Assembly (NCBI RefSeq): GCF_000299875.1
Contig: NZ_AMRK01000001.1
Location: 248,001-312,000 of the forward strand
Direction: 5' to 3'
Length of the DNA: 64,000 nt
From: Celeribacter baekdonensis B30
Lineage (GTDB): Bacteria; Pseudomonadota; Alphaproteobacteria; Rhodobacterales; Rhodobacteraceae
In this document: piece by piece, positions 21,175-29,369 of the stretch
How the letters are laid out: every line of letters starts with the position of its first letter
Position numbering within the stretch: the first letter of the stretch is position 1
Program-made: the position numbers and the translations under genes
The notes under the pieces: generated by a model
The model's database searches: none
Told to the model about the DNA's origin: nothing
What the model saw: the letters and a program-made list of their open reading frames with translations, nothing else

Positions 21175-22185
21175 TTAGAGCGCGCGGCTCCAGCCCATTT
21201 TTTCCGCTTCGCCCGGAACATCGAAATTGTCCGGGATCCCATCTTGCAGCATGTCTTTGGTGACCGCGTAGGTCGGGGTCGAGATCAGGCGCGGCGTGTT
21301 GCGCCCGGCCAAAAGTTCATGGGCGTAGAACACATCGAGATAGGCCATCTCATAAAAGCTCTGCGCCATGGATAGTTTCAAAGGCGTGTCAGCCGCGATG
21401 TAGTTGAATGCCTGAGAGCCGCCATCAATCCCCGTCAGGATCAGATCATTGCGCCCAGCAGCGCGCGCCGCCAAAGTGCCCTCAACAGCCGCGCCATCCC
21501 AAGCACACCAGATCGCATCGACATCCGGATGGGAGGTGAGGATGTTATCCACGGCCTGACGCGGCGAGACATTGCCCGCCAAGGCAAAGGCCCATTCGGT
21601 GACGATTTCGACCTCTGGATAGCGACGCAAGGTCCATTCCATCCCCAGGGTGCGCTGATCCCAGCTTTCGTTTTGCGGCAGCATGACACGGGCAATTTTG
21701 CCTTTGCCGTTCAGGGCTTTACAGATGTATTCACAAGAATACTGGCCCATGCCAAAGTTGTTCGACATGGCCGTTGTGGTGACGATGGCGCCGGGCACGG
21801 CGCTGTCGGCACAAAACACCGGAATACCTGCGGCAATGGCGCGCTCAACCGCGGGGGCGATGGCGACAGCATCAGCGGGGGTGATAAACAGCGCCTCGGG
21901 CTTTGTCGCGACAAGCGAGTCGATCTGATCGGACTGGACGCGCGCATCAAAGCCCGCATCGGTCATGGTCAATTCACCGCCAAGTTCCGCCACAGCCGCG
22001 TTAAAGCCGTCCTGCAAGTGACGACCAGAGTCATATGTGGTCCAGCCAAGCGATGCCGCGAATTTGCGACCAGCCGCCTGAGCGCGCATCTCTTTTGGCC
22101 AAAGGGCAACACTGGCCGCGACCGCCGCCGTCCCAGCCATGAACATTCGGCGGTTCAATCCGCCTTGGGTCATTTCCTCAGTCAT
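21175..22185 (-). CDS. Periplasmic sugar-binding protein of CUT2 ABC transporter
   Basis: 336 aa, type I periplasmic-binding fold (RbsB/peripla_BP_4). The N-terminus has a twin-arginine-like signal NRRMFMAGTAAVAASVALW ending near RAQA, suggesting Tat export. Conserved elements: SDQIDSLVATKPEALFITPAD, GIPVFCADSAVPG and LTGIDGGSQAF, the last with the acidic residue that usually hydrogen-bonds sugar hydroxyls. Start at 22185 selected because GGAGG lies 8 nt upstream; 22200 (GTG) would include it. First transporter gene of the operon, preceded by the XylB-like kinase gene and followed by a hairpin. Confidence 0.92.
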   Translation of the reverse strand: MTEEMTQGGLNRRMFMAGTAAVAASVALWPKEMRAQAAGRKFAASLGWTTYDSGRHLQDGFNAAVAELGGELTMTDAGFDARVQSDQIDSLVATKPEALFITPADAVAIAPAVERAIAAGIPVFCADSAVPGAIVTTTAMSNNFGMGQYSCEYICKALNGKGKIARVMLPQNESWDQRTLGMEWTLRRYPEVEIVTEWAFALAGNVSPRQAVDNILTSHPDVDAIWCAWDGAAVEGTLAARAAGRNDLILTGIDGGSQAFNYIAADTPLKLSMAQSFYEMAYLDVFYAHELLAGRNTPRLISTPTYAVTKDMLQDGIPDNFDVPGEAEKMGWSRAL

Positions 22186-22271
22186 TGTTCTTTCCTCCAC
22201 TGTTTTACCGCCCTGTTTGGGTCGGCTTTTGTTGCCCCATGGCCCCCTCCTCAGGGTGCATGGGCCAGATT

Positions 22272-23717
22272 TCAGCAGCTCGCGACCGCGCCCTTCCAGC
22301 GATCAAAAGCCTCCGTGTAACTGTCCAGATGCGCAGGCTCAGGCCCGATGGAACCCTTCAGATCGGGACGACGCAGCACCGAGGCCGGTACCGCATTGGT
22401 CGCCGCGATCATACCCAACCGGGCCGCGCCATAGGCCGCGCCAAGCGCGCTGCCGCGCGGGATGTCCAACTCAAGGTCAAGCGTATTGGCCAACATCGAC
22501 AACCACAGGTCCGATTGCGACCCGCCGCCAATGGCCAGCAACCGACGCAACTCGGTCCCACTGGCGCGGAACGCATCGGCGCATTCGCGGATGGCAAAGG
22601 CCACGCCCTGCATCACCGCCTGTGTCATCGCCGCATCATCATGTTGATGCGCCAGCCCAAAGAACCCGCCGCGGATTTTGGCATCCGAGCGCGGCGACCA
22701 GCAGCCATCGAGAAAGGGCACAAAGGTCAGATCCGTGGCCGGGCGTGGCGTATGGCCCAAGGCTTGGACCAATTCTGCCGGGCTGGCTTTGAGCCGGGCG
22801 GACAGCCAGGTCAAGCAAGAGGTGGCCGAAAGCACCACCGACATTTGATGCCAACGATCGGGCACAGCATGGCACAGCGATTCAATCGCGTGATCTCCGG
22901 CCAATCTCGGGGTGTCATTGGCGACAAACAGCACGCCGGATGTGCCCAGGGACACGGTGCCATCGCCGTCCTCGATTACGCCGGTGCCACAGGCGCCGCA
23001 GGCATTGTCACCACCGCCCCCCGCCACAACCGGGCAGCGCACCATGCCCCAACGCGCCGCAAGTTCAGAGCGCAACCGCCCGGACACGGCAGTGCCTTCA
23101 ACCAGTCGCGGCATCTGGCTTTGATCCAAACCACAGGCCGATAGCATTGTGTCCGACCAATCGCGTCTGTGCAGATCAACCCACATCGTGCCGCTCGCAT
23201 CGGCCAGATCGCTAACCTTTTCACCCGTGAGCAACAAGCGAACATAATCTTTCGGCAACAACACGGTGCGGATGGCGTTATAGGTCTCCGGCTCGTGACG
23301 ACGCAGCCACAGCAGTTTGGTCGCGGTCACACCCGGCGTCGGCTTGCGTCCAACATGATGCATCAAATCGGGCACCGCCTCTGACAGCTCCTCGCATTCA
23401 GGCGTGCTGCGCGTGTCGTTCCACAGGATCGCCGGGCGCAGCGGTTTGTCTGCGTCATCCAAAACGGTGGCGCCATACATCTGACCCGACAGGCCGATGC
23501 CTTCGACCGCCGCCATGGCTGTGCCATGATTGGCGCGCAACGCATCAAGAGCCTCACCCACTGCGTCCCACCATAAGGCGGGGTCTTGTTCAGACCATCC
23601 AGGGCGTGCGCGCGTCACCTCAAGCGGTCGCGAGGATGCCTCGGCAACCAGCTGTTGATCCGCATCCATCAGGATACACTTTACCCCGGACGTTCCGAGA
23701 TCTATGCCCAGAAACAT
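22272..23717 (-). CDS. xylB: Xylulokinase-like FGGY kinase
   Basis: 481 aa, normal size for XylB. MFLGIDLGTSGVKCILMD is the phosphate-1 motif. GLSGQMYGATVLD and ILWNDTRS are characteristic of xylulokinase. LLAIGGGSQSDLWLSMLAN is the adenosine-binding block, with GSALGAAYGAARLG near the C-terminus. GGAGGAGAAGCCG precedes the ATG. The assignment of family is firm; D-xylulose as substrate is not, because the context contains no xylose isomerase or xylitol dehydrogenase, and the neighbouring oxidoreductases point to a polyol-phosphate pathway. A 90-bp spacer with two hairpins separates it from the GlpD-like gene. Confidence 0.85.
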   Translation of the reverse strand: MFLGIDLGTSGVKCILMDADQQLVAEASSRPLEVTRARPGWSEQDPALWWDAVGEALDALRANHGTAMAAVEGIGLSGQMYGATVLDDADKPLRPAILWNDTRSTPECEELSEAVPDLMHHVGRKPTPGVTATKLLWLRRHEPETYNAIRTVLLPKDYVRLLLTGEKVSDLADASGTMWVDLHRRDWSDTMLSACGLDQSQMPRLVEGTAVSGRLRSELAARWGMVRCPVVAGGGGDNACGACGTGVIEDGDGTVSLGTSGVLFVANDTPRLAGDHAIESLCHAVPDRWHQMSVVLSATSCLTWLSARLKASPAELVQALGHTPRPATDLTFVPFLDGCWSPRSDAKIRGGFFGLAHQHDDAAMTQAVMQGVAFAIRECADAFRASGTELRRLLAIGGGSQSDLWLSMLANTLDLELDIPRGSALGAAYGAARLGMIAATNAVPASVLRRPDLKGSIGPEPAHLDSYTEAFDRWKGAVASC

Positions 23718-23776
23718 CGGCTTCTCCTCCCTAATTTCACCGCCTTCTCAAACGGCTGTGCGTGCGACCTCTGCGC

Positions 23777-23813
23777 CACGGGCTCCTCTTCCCGTGTGAG
23801 CCTGAACTCAGGC
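23777..23813 (-). other. Tandem hairpins after the GlpD-like gene
   Basis: Two small perfect inverted repeats, GCCTGA-AC-TCAGGC (23800-23813, overlapping the stop codon) and CACGGG-N8-CCCGTG (23777-23796), lie in the spacer before the xylulokinase gene. No T-run. Possible mRNA processing or partial termination. Confidence 0.35.
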
Positions 23814-25355
23814 GCTTTGTCGCGTCGTCTGTGACCCTTCCATGTAGTGTTCAATGGCGTCAATTTGCGACGGGCTTAACCGCAGCCCTAACTTGCTGCG
23901 ATGAAACAGAATATCCTGCGCCGTATTGGCCCATTCGCGCTGGCGCATGTAGTCGATTTCACGCGCGGTCAGTCCGGCGCCAAAATCAATCCCTAGGTCA
24001 GACCGCTTTTTGGCCATCCCAAGCATGTTCGGCGCGCGGGTGCCGTAAAAGCGAACCAAGCGGCGCGCTTCGCTTATTGAGAGAAAGCCATAGCGAGACT
24101 GTAGTTTTCTGACCTCCGCCTCGAATGTCCCGGGATCGAACTCCCCGCCCGGCAATGATGTCGTTCCGGTCCAGCCAGACACAAGTTTTGCGCCGTTTTG
24201 CGGGGCCTTCAAACAGGTCTCGATACTTTCCATGGCTGATTCTGCAAGCCGTCTATACGTCGTGATTTTGCCGCCAAAGACCGACAGGATCGGGGCTTTT
24301 TCACTCTCATCGACTTCCAAAACGTAATCACGCGTCGCCTTTTGCGCGTCTGAACTGCCGTCATCATAGAGCGGGCGCACGCCGCTATAGGTCCAGACCA
24401 CATCGCTGACCGACACCGGGCGTTTGAAATACCCGGACACCAGTTTGCACAGATATGAAATCTCTTCCGGTGAGGCGGCCACATCGGCGGGATCACCGGG
24501 GTAGTCGCGATCGGTGGTGCCGATCAACGTGAATTTATCCTCATAGGGGATGGTGAACACGATCCGCCCGTCATCATTTTGAAAGATGAAACAGCGGTCG
24601 TGATCATAGAGTTTCGGAACCACGATATGCGAGCCCTGGACCTGACGCACCCGGCCTTTTGGCGGGCGCTGTGCAACGGTGCGCGCCACGTCATTGGCCC
24701 ATGGTCCGGCGGCATTGATCACCATACGCGCACGAATCACCTCATCGCGCCCCGTGTCCAGATTGCGGGTGGTCACGGTCCAGCCGCCGTCGGGATGGGG
24801 GTTGGCGCTTGTGCAGCGGTGGCGGGCACGGATGGTAGCACCGCGTTCCTCGGCATCAATCGCATTGAGAATGACCAAACGGTTGTCCTCGACCCAGCAG
24901 TCCGAATATTCGAACCCGAGTTTCAAATCCGCCCGCAGGCCCGCGCCAATCGGCCCGGTTTTCAAATTGACCCGCGTGGTGCCCGGCAAGAGTTTGCGCC
25001 CGCCCAAATGATCATAAATGAACAAGCCAAGGCGCAAGAGCCACGCCGGACGCATCCCTTTGGAATGCGGCAAGACAAAGCGCAGCGGGCGCACGATATG
25101 GGGTGCGATGTTCCACAGGACTTCGCGTTCGATCAGTGCCTCACGCACCAGCCGGAATTCGTAATGCTCCAAATAGCGCAAGCCGCCGTGCAACAGCTTG
25201 GTTGAGGAGGACGAGGTGGCCCCGCCCATATCGCCCTGTTCGCACAGATAGGTGGAATAACCCCGCCCGACCGCATCGCGCGCAATGCCACAGCCGTTGA
25301 TGCCGCCGCCGATGATGGCAAGATCGTAAAGGTGATCAGACGCGCGATCAGACAT
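23808..25355 (-). CDS. glpD: GlpD-like FAD-dependent polyol-phosphate dehydrogenase
   Basis: 515-aa flavoprotein of the glycerol-3-phosphate dehydrogenase (GlpD/EryB) family. FAD dinucleotide-binding start YDLAIIGGGINGCGIARDAVGRG; STKLLHGGLRYLEHYEFRLV is the family signature; GTTDRDYPGD and FGGKITTYRRLAE are substrate/FAD motifs of GlpD. The long C-terminal domain (GFLSISEARRLVRFYGTRAP) is the GlpD helical cap. Family members donate electrons to quinone at the inner membrane. Glycerol 3-phosphate is one possible substrate, but EryB, which oxidises erythritol phosphate, has the same fold, and the operon context (two FGGY kinases, SorC regulator, CUT2 transporter) favours a polyol phosphate. 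The 5' end overlaps the HAD gene by 8 bp. Confidence 0.85.
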   Translation of the reverse strand: MSDRASDHLYDLAIIGGGINGCGIARDAVGRGYSTYLCEQGDMGGATSSSSTKLLHGGLRYLEHYEFRLVREALIEREVLWNIAPHIVRPLRFVLPHSKGMRPAWLLRLGLFIYDHLGGRKLLPGTTRVNLKTGPIGAGLRADLKLGFEYSDCWVEDNRLVILNAIDAEERGATIRARHRCTSANPHPDGGWTVTTRNLDTGRDEVIRARMVINAAGPWANDVARTVAQRPPKGRVRQVQGSHIVVPKLYDHDRCFIFQNDDGRIVFTIPYEDKFTLIGTTDRDYPGDPADVAASPEEISYLCKLVSGYFKRPVSVSDVVWTYSGVRPLYDDGSSDAQKATRDYVLEVDESEKAPILSVFGGKITTYRRLAESAMESIETCLKAPQNGAKLVSGWTGTTSLPGGEFDPGTFEAEVRKLQSRYGFLSISEARRLVRFYGTRAPNMLGMAKKRSDLGIDFGAGLTAREIDYMRQREWANTAQDILFHRSKLGLRLSPSQIDAIEHYMEGSQTTRQSA

Positions 25356-26172
25356 GAGCCGCCTCCCGCGCCGGGACGGGGTGCGCGCTCAGAATGCGTT
25401 CTGCAATCTCGACAAAGCCTGCTCCGCCCTCGGACGGGGCGACAAAGGCCGGGGGGGCAAAGCTGCCCGGTTCAAAATCGCGTACATTGGCCACACCGCA
25501 GGAATTTGGGAAAAACTCAAACATCGGCCCGTCATTCGGGCTATCACCGGCAAAGATAATCCGCGCACGATCCGCATCCAGATCCATCCCAAGGATGTCC
25601 TTGGCAAAGATGCGGCTCATCGACAGTTTGTCATAATTGCCAAACCAGCCGTTCACATGGATTGAGGACAGTTTGGCGACCGCGCCGGCCTCTTTGAACA
25701 TATCAAGGATCAGTTGCACCTGATCTTCGGGCAGCGCGGGTACATCTTCGCAGAAATCAATCGCCAGATCGGCTTCGCGGTACAGTTGGTCCGAGGCGAT
25801 CCCGGCACCGGGCACTTTTGCCAAAATGTCCTGACGCAACACGTCGAGGCGGAATCGGTTTTTACGCCGCTCTTCTGCGGTGGCAAAAAACTTTTGCCGC
25901 ATCACCCGCTTTTCGCGGTCATAGGAGAAATAGAACGCACCGTTTTCGCCCACGATCCCGGCCACGGGCCAAAGCCGCGCGATCATATCGCACCACCCGG
26001 CGGGGCGTCCGGTGATCGGCACCACGGCAAGCCCCGCATCGGCCAACCGTTCCAAAGCGGCATAGGCGGCGGCGGGCAATTGGCCGTCCGTCGTCAGCGT
26101 GTCGTCAATGTCGGTCAAAACCGCCACACAATTGGCCAGTCGGCCGTCGTCAAGTTCACTCAGCGGACGCAT
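25348..26172 (-). CDS. HAD-superfamily (IIB/SPP-like) phosphatase
   Basis: 274 aa. Motif I VLTDIDDTLT supplies the nucleophile Asp and acid/base Asp, motif II is VPITGRP, and motif IV is IIFAGDSPNDGPMFEFF, matching Cof/sucrose-phosphatase-type HAD hydrolases with a C2 cap. Start at 26172 (ATG) shares bases with the stop of the dehydrogenase gene (TGATG) and has GAGGAG 8 nt upstream. It probably dephosphorylates a sugar or polyol phosphate in the same pathway. Having a phosphatase beside two kinases suggests removal of a phosphate after isomerisation, or detoxification of a dead-end intermediate; this is inference. Confidence 0.85.
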   Translation of the reverse strand: MRPLSELDDGRLANCVAVLTDIDDTLTTDGQLPAAAYAALERLADAGLAVVPITGRPAGWCDMIARLWPVAGIVGENGAFYFSYDREKRVMRQKFFATAEERRKNRFRLDVLRQDILAKVPGAGIASDQLYREADLAIDFCEDVPALPEDQVQLILDMFKEAGAVAKLSSIHVNGWFGNYDKLSMSRIFAKDILGMDLDADRARIIFAGDSPNDGPMFEFFPNSCGVANVRDFEPGSFAPPAFVAPSEGGAGFVEIAERILSAHPVPAREAAHV

Positions 26173-27512
26173 CAGACCCACTCCTCAATAAAACTGTCCA
26201 GAATGCCCATGTCATCGGCGAGATCGAGCATGGAGTAGCGGTCGCGCATCTCGCGGCAATGGCGCAAGGCGTCGATATAAAGGCCGCGTTCAAGGCCGAT
26301 TTCGTCATAGGTGGCGCCGCCGCCAGAGGCGCGCAGATGTCGCGCCATGTTGTCCGGGGCCAGCATCATCGCGCGCAATGTTGTGCGCAGCTCAGGCCAG
26401 ATTTCGGCCAATTGACGGTTGAAGACCTCTGTGGCTTGTGCATCCATCGCTTTGGCGCGAGAGGCCTTGAGGCAATCCTCAACGGCCGCTGCCGGGTAGC
26501 GCGCGCGGATCGCGACCTCATCGGGTTGCCAGCCGCGAATGCGCGGGGCCTCCTCCAGTGAGAGAATGTGATCTTGCAGCCGTGCCATGGTGATGGAGGC
26601 CACGCCGACCTGTTGGCCATGAACGGTGCCGGGGTGGCGGTCACCGGCAAAGCTGTCGATCCAATGGGAAATCTGATGTTCGCCCATCGAACCGGGGTGG
26701 CTCATGCCAACCACGGCGATGCCAAGCCCACCAAGGGTCAAAAGCCGTTGCAGATAGCCAATCGCATCATGCTCGCCCAGCCCCAAATCGGCGGAACGGC
26801 GCAGCACTTCGGCCTCATCGTCTTCTTGCAAAAGATAGGGCGCGGTCGCGTAGCGCGTGCCCAGCATCACATGGGAAAAATACCAATCGACCTGCGCCGT
26901 GGGCCGACACAAGGAGTCGCCCAAGCCCGCGCCGATCAAATATTGCGGCGCCTTTGAGGACACGTCGATGTCGATAAAAACGCCCTTGGCCGCATGCGCT
27001 TTTTGGGTGGTTTTGAGACCGGACTCGAGGGTGATCGACGCGGTCGATGAGGTGTAGCCATTCATCGAAGGTGCCGTGCCAAAGACACTATAGGCGCGCC
27101 CGTCGAGATAGGTGGCGTATTTGCACAGATCGTTGATCGTACCAGACCCGACCGCAATCAACGCGTCATGATTACGGGTCAGTTTTTGCAGATCGCGCAC
27201 CTGCCCTTCGTCGGCATGTGGATGATCTAAAACGATGATCTCTGCCTTACCCTGCATGTTGCGCGCAATGTCTGCGCCCATCACTTCGACCGTGTCCGCA
27301 TCACACACCACCGCATAGCTTTGCGCCGGCATCACCGCATTCACCATGTCGCGGGCGGCGTCGGCAAAGCCGTCTCCGATCTCGATGTGGTTGAAAGTAA
27401 CATCAACGGCCAGCCCCGTATCGGGATCGCACCACCTGCCCTGAGTGACCTCGGTGATGAGGGCATTCCAGCCAGGTGTCGCGCGCTCTTTGATTGAAAG
27501 CGGCATGGTCAT
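26172..27512 (-). CDS. sn-glycerol-1-phosphate dehydrogenase-like (AraM/EgsA) metal-dependent dehydrogenase
   Basis: 446 aa. IAVGSGTINDLCKYATYLDGRAYSVFGTAPSMNGYTSS is the NAD(P)-binding and substrate loop of the AraM/EgsA/G1PDH group within the iron-containing dehydrogenase superfamily (quoted here only to identify the region, residues about 119-157). Metal ligands are expected at Asp of GAGLGDSL, His of MGEHQISHW and His of GTVHGQQVG. It is longer than typical archaeal G1PDH and matches the bacterial AraM type. First gene of the operon, 172 bp from the divergent SorC regulator, with GGAGGAG before the ATG. Likely oxidises or reduces a phosphorylated polyol/ketose; the true substrate is undetermined. 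Confidence 0.87.
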   Translation of the reverse strand: MTMPLSIKERATPGWNALITEVTQGRWCDPDTGLAVDVTFNHIEIGDGFADAARDMVNAVMPAQSYAVVCDADTVEVMGADIARNMQGKAEIIVLDHPHADEGQVRDLQKLTRNHDALIAVGSGTINDLCKYATYLDGRAYSVFGTAPSMNGYTSSTASITLESGLKTTQKAHAAKGVFIDIDVSSKAPQYLIGAGLGDSLCRPTAQVDWYFSHVMLGTRYATAPYLLQEDDEAEVLRRSADLGLGEHDAIGYLQRLLTLGGLGIAVVGMSHPGSMGEHQISHWIDSFAGDRHPGTVHGQQVGVASITMARLQDHILSLEEAPRIRGWQPDEVAIRARYPAAAVEDCLKASRAKAMDAQATEVFNRQLAEIWPELRTTLRAMMLAPDNMARHLRASGGGATYDEIGLERGLYIDALRHCREMRDRYSMLDLADDMGILDSFIEEWV

Positions 27513-27565
27513 TTGCTCCTCCCTCGCAAGTTTCTCACTTGATTTGAAAGTTGCCAGATAGTTAT

Positions 27566-27608
27566 GGCATATGTCAATAACATTATTCAGATCAGCGTGA
27601 CATATGCC
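27566..27608. promoter_or_regulatory. Inverted-repeat operator for the SorC-family regulator (inferred)
   Basis: A perfect inverted repeat, GGCATATGTCA (27566-27576) and TGACATATGCC (27598-27608), has arms 32 bp apart centre to centre, close to three helical turns. It lies in the 172-bp divergent spacer between the AraM-like operon and the SorC regulator gene. Placement and symmetry suit a tetrameric sugar-responsive SorC/DeoR-like regulator controlling both directions. Confidence 0.7.
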
Positions 27609-27684
27609 AAATCGCTTGATTTCCAGTGGTTTCAGGTTGATTGTCAGGCTGGATTTCGTAAAAGCACTATTTTAAGGAGAGCAC

Positions 27685-28695
27685 ATGCCGGGCAAACGCG
27701 ACAAAGCCGACGACGACTCACGCCACGCCACACGGCGCGCCGTGCCATCTCGGTTTGGCATGGATGAAGTGCTTTGGGCGGCGTGGCTCTATTATGAAGA
27801 GGGTCAAAAGCAGGACAAAATCGCCGACCAGTTGGGGATTTCACGCGCCTCTGTGTTTAACCTGCTGCAAAAGGCGCGCGATGAGGGGATCGTCAATATC
27901 TCCATCGACCCCTCGCGCATCGCGCGGGCGGATGTAGCGCTTGAACTCTGTGAATTGAGCGGCTTGTCGGAATGCTATGTGCTACCCACGCCGCAAGACC
28001 CCGCCACATTGGCCAATGAAATAAGCCATCTGGGAGCGCGGGTCCTAGAAGCGCGACTACATGCCGATGATACGATTGGTGTCGCGTGGGGGCGCACGGT
28101 GCTGTCGCTGTCAAAGCACCTCACAAGTATGCGCCATCCCAATATCACAGTCGCACAAATCACTGGCAGTGCAGTTGCGACGTTTGATTTTTCACCGGTT
28201 CTCTGCACCACAAATATCGCAGATCGCCTCTCTGCGCGCTGTGTGAACCTTCACGCACCGGGGGTTGTGTCTACGGCTCAGGTCAAAGACATTTTGTTGA
28301 ACGAGCCCGAAATCCGCAATCACTTTACCCTGTTGCAACAGTGCACAAAGACCATCTTTGGCGTCACCCAACTGGATGGCGAAACACTCTTGGAGCAAAG
28401 CGGTTTCATGTCCGATGCCGCCTTACAGGTCTACCGCGATCTTGGCGCTGTGGGCTTTGCTGCCGGGTATTTCTTTGATGCTGAGGGGCAAATCGTGCGC
28501 AGTGAATTCGACGAGCGCCATATCACGATGGCGCTGGATGATTTGCTCAACGTACCCGAACGCATTTGCATTGGCGGCGCGCCGCAAAAAGTTGGCGCGA
28601 TTTATGGGATGTTGCAGGCTCGCATAGCCAATGTACTGGTCACGGATGAGACCACAGCGCAAAGCCTGATTGACCACTATAAGCAGCGCACCTGA
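27685..28695 (+). CDS. SorC-family sugar-binding transcriptional regulator
   Basis: 336 aa. N-terminal helix-turn-helix KQDKIADQLGISRASVFNLL at about residues 50-70, then the sugar-phosphate-binding domain typical of SorC/DeoR-CggR regulators (DDTIGVAWGRTVLSLSKHL, VAQITGSAVATFDFSP, and the C-terminal RICIGGAPQKVGAIYGML). Family members bind phosphorylated sugars as inducers; EryD of the erythritol operon belongs here. AAGGAG sits 5 nt before the ATG. It is divergent from the polyol operon and adjacent to a perfect inverted repeat, so it very probably regulates that operon and itself. A basic 30-residue N-terminal extension precedes the HTH. Ends 18 bp before the convergent yjbF gene. Confidence 0.9.
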   Translation: MPGKRDKADDDSRHATRRAVPSRFGMDEVLWAAWLYYEEGQKQDKIADQLGISRASVFNLLQKARDEGIVNISIDPSRIARADVALELCELSGLSECYVLPTPQDPATLANEISHLGARVLEARLHADDTIGVAWGRTVLSLSKHLTSMRHPNITVAQITGSAVATFDFSPVLCTTNIADRLSARCVNLHAPGVVSTAQVKDILLNEPEIRNHFTLLQQCTKTIFGVTQLDGETLLEQSGFMSDAALQVYRDLGAVGFAAGYFFDAEGQIVRSEFDERHITMALDDLLNVPERICIGGAPQKVGAIYGMLQARIANVLVTDETTAQSLIDHYKQRT

Positions 28696-28713
28696 GGTCA
28701 AGAACTGCGTTCG

Positions 28714-29364
28714 TTACCGTGGGATCGCGCGCAAGGCGAGAGTGCCAACCGTTTCACTGATCCATTGGCGCGACTGGACGAGGTTTCGACTGCCCCGTTC
28801 GACCCAGAAAAGATTGCGGAAGCGGATTTGGCCATTGCGGCAGGTTTCGTAAAAGAGATCTGTGTCGGCGGTATAGGGTCCCAGATCGACATTGACTTGC
28901 CTTTGACGTTCAACTTCGCAGCGGAAGGCCAGAGTTTCGGCCTGGCTTTCGCCATTGAGCAATGTGACAAAACGTTCGGTAATCCCTTTGCGCCCGGCTT
29001 TCAGGGCAGCAAGAGTCTGTGAGGGATCGCCCGCAAGCTGATCTCCTCCCATGCCGCGGGTGGCAATGATCATGCCATTCTTCATGCCAAGCGATAGCTT
29101 GTCGAGGGAAATCCAGGTTTCCTCACCTTTGGCATTCGTGGTTTGACGCACAAAGACTGTGTAGGCTTTGTCTTTCGCTTCAAGCGACACGAGATAAGCG
29201 GGGGCGCCCGCCTGTTGGTAGGCGAGGAAAGTGGGATCGGGTTCTGCCTCGTCAGATTTGTTGACGAGGCCTTCCAGCATATTGGGTCTGTTGGGATCAG
29301 AGGAACAGGCGCTCAAACCAGCAAGGAGCGCGAACATGAAACCAAGTGGGCGCAAGACGGTCAT
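28714..29364 (-). CDS. yjbF: YjbF-family polysaccharide lipoprotein
   Basis: 216-aa lipoprotein: signal MTVLRPLGFMFALLAGLSAC with lipobox LSAC. The mature part (YLVSLEAKDKAYTVFVRQT, WISLDKLSLGMKNGMIIATRGMGGDQL, FRNLFWVERGSRNLVQSRQWI) matches the YjbF/GfcB lipoproteins of group 4 capsule/exopolysaccharide loci. Start at 29364 preferred (GGAG 9 nt upstream); 29373 would give an ATGA overlap with yjbH. Expected at the outer membrane, periplasmic face, working with YjbH. YjbE and YjbG homologues are absent. Confidence 0.85.
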   Translation of the reverse strand: MTVLRPLGFMFALLAGLSACSSDPNRPNMLEGLVNKSDEAEPDPTFLAYQQAGAPAYLVSLEAKDKAYTVFVRQTTNAKGEETWISLDKLSLGMKNGMIIATRGMGGDQLAGDPSQTLAALKAGRKGITERFVTLLNGESQAETLAFRCEVERQRQVNVDLGPYTADTDLFYETCRNGQIRFRNLFWVERGSRNLVQSRQWISETVGTLALRAIPR

Positions 29365-29369
29365 ATAGG

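Noticed and set aside
14156-28695. Calling the operon a bona fide erythritol (ery) operon
   Set aside because: Several components fit, but eryC-like, tpiB and rpiB genes are missing and AraM-like and ThDP enzymes are extra; substrate left open.
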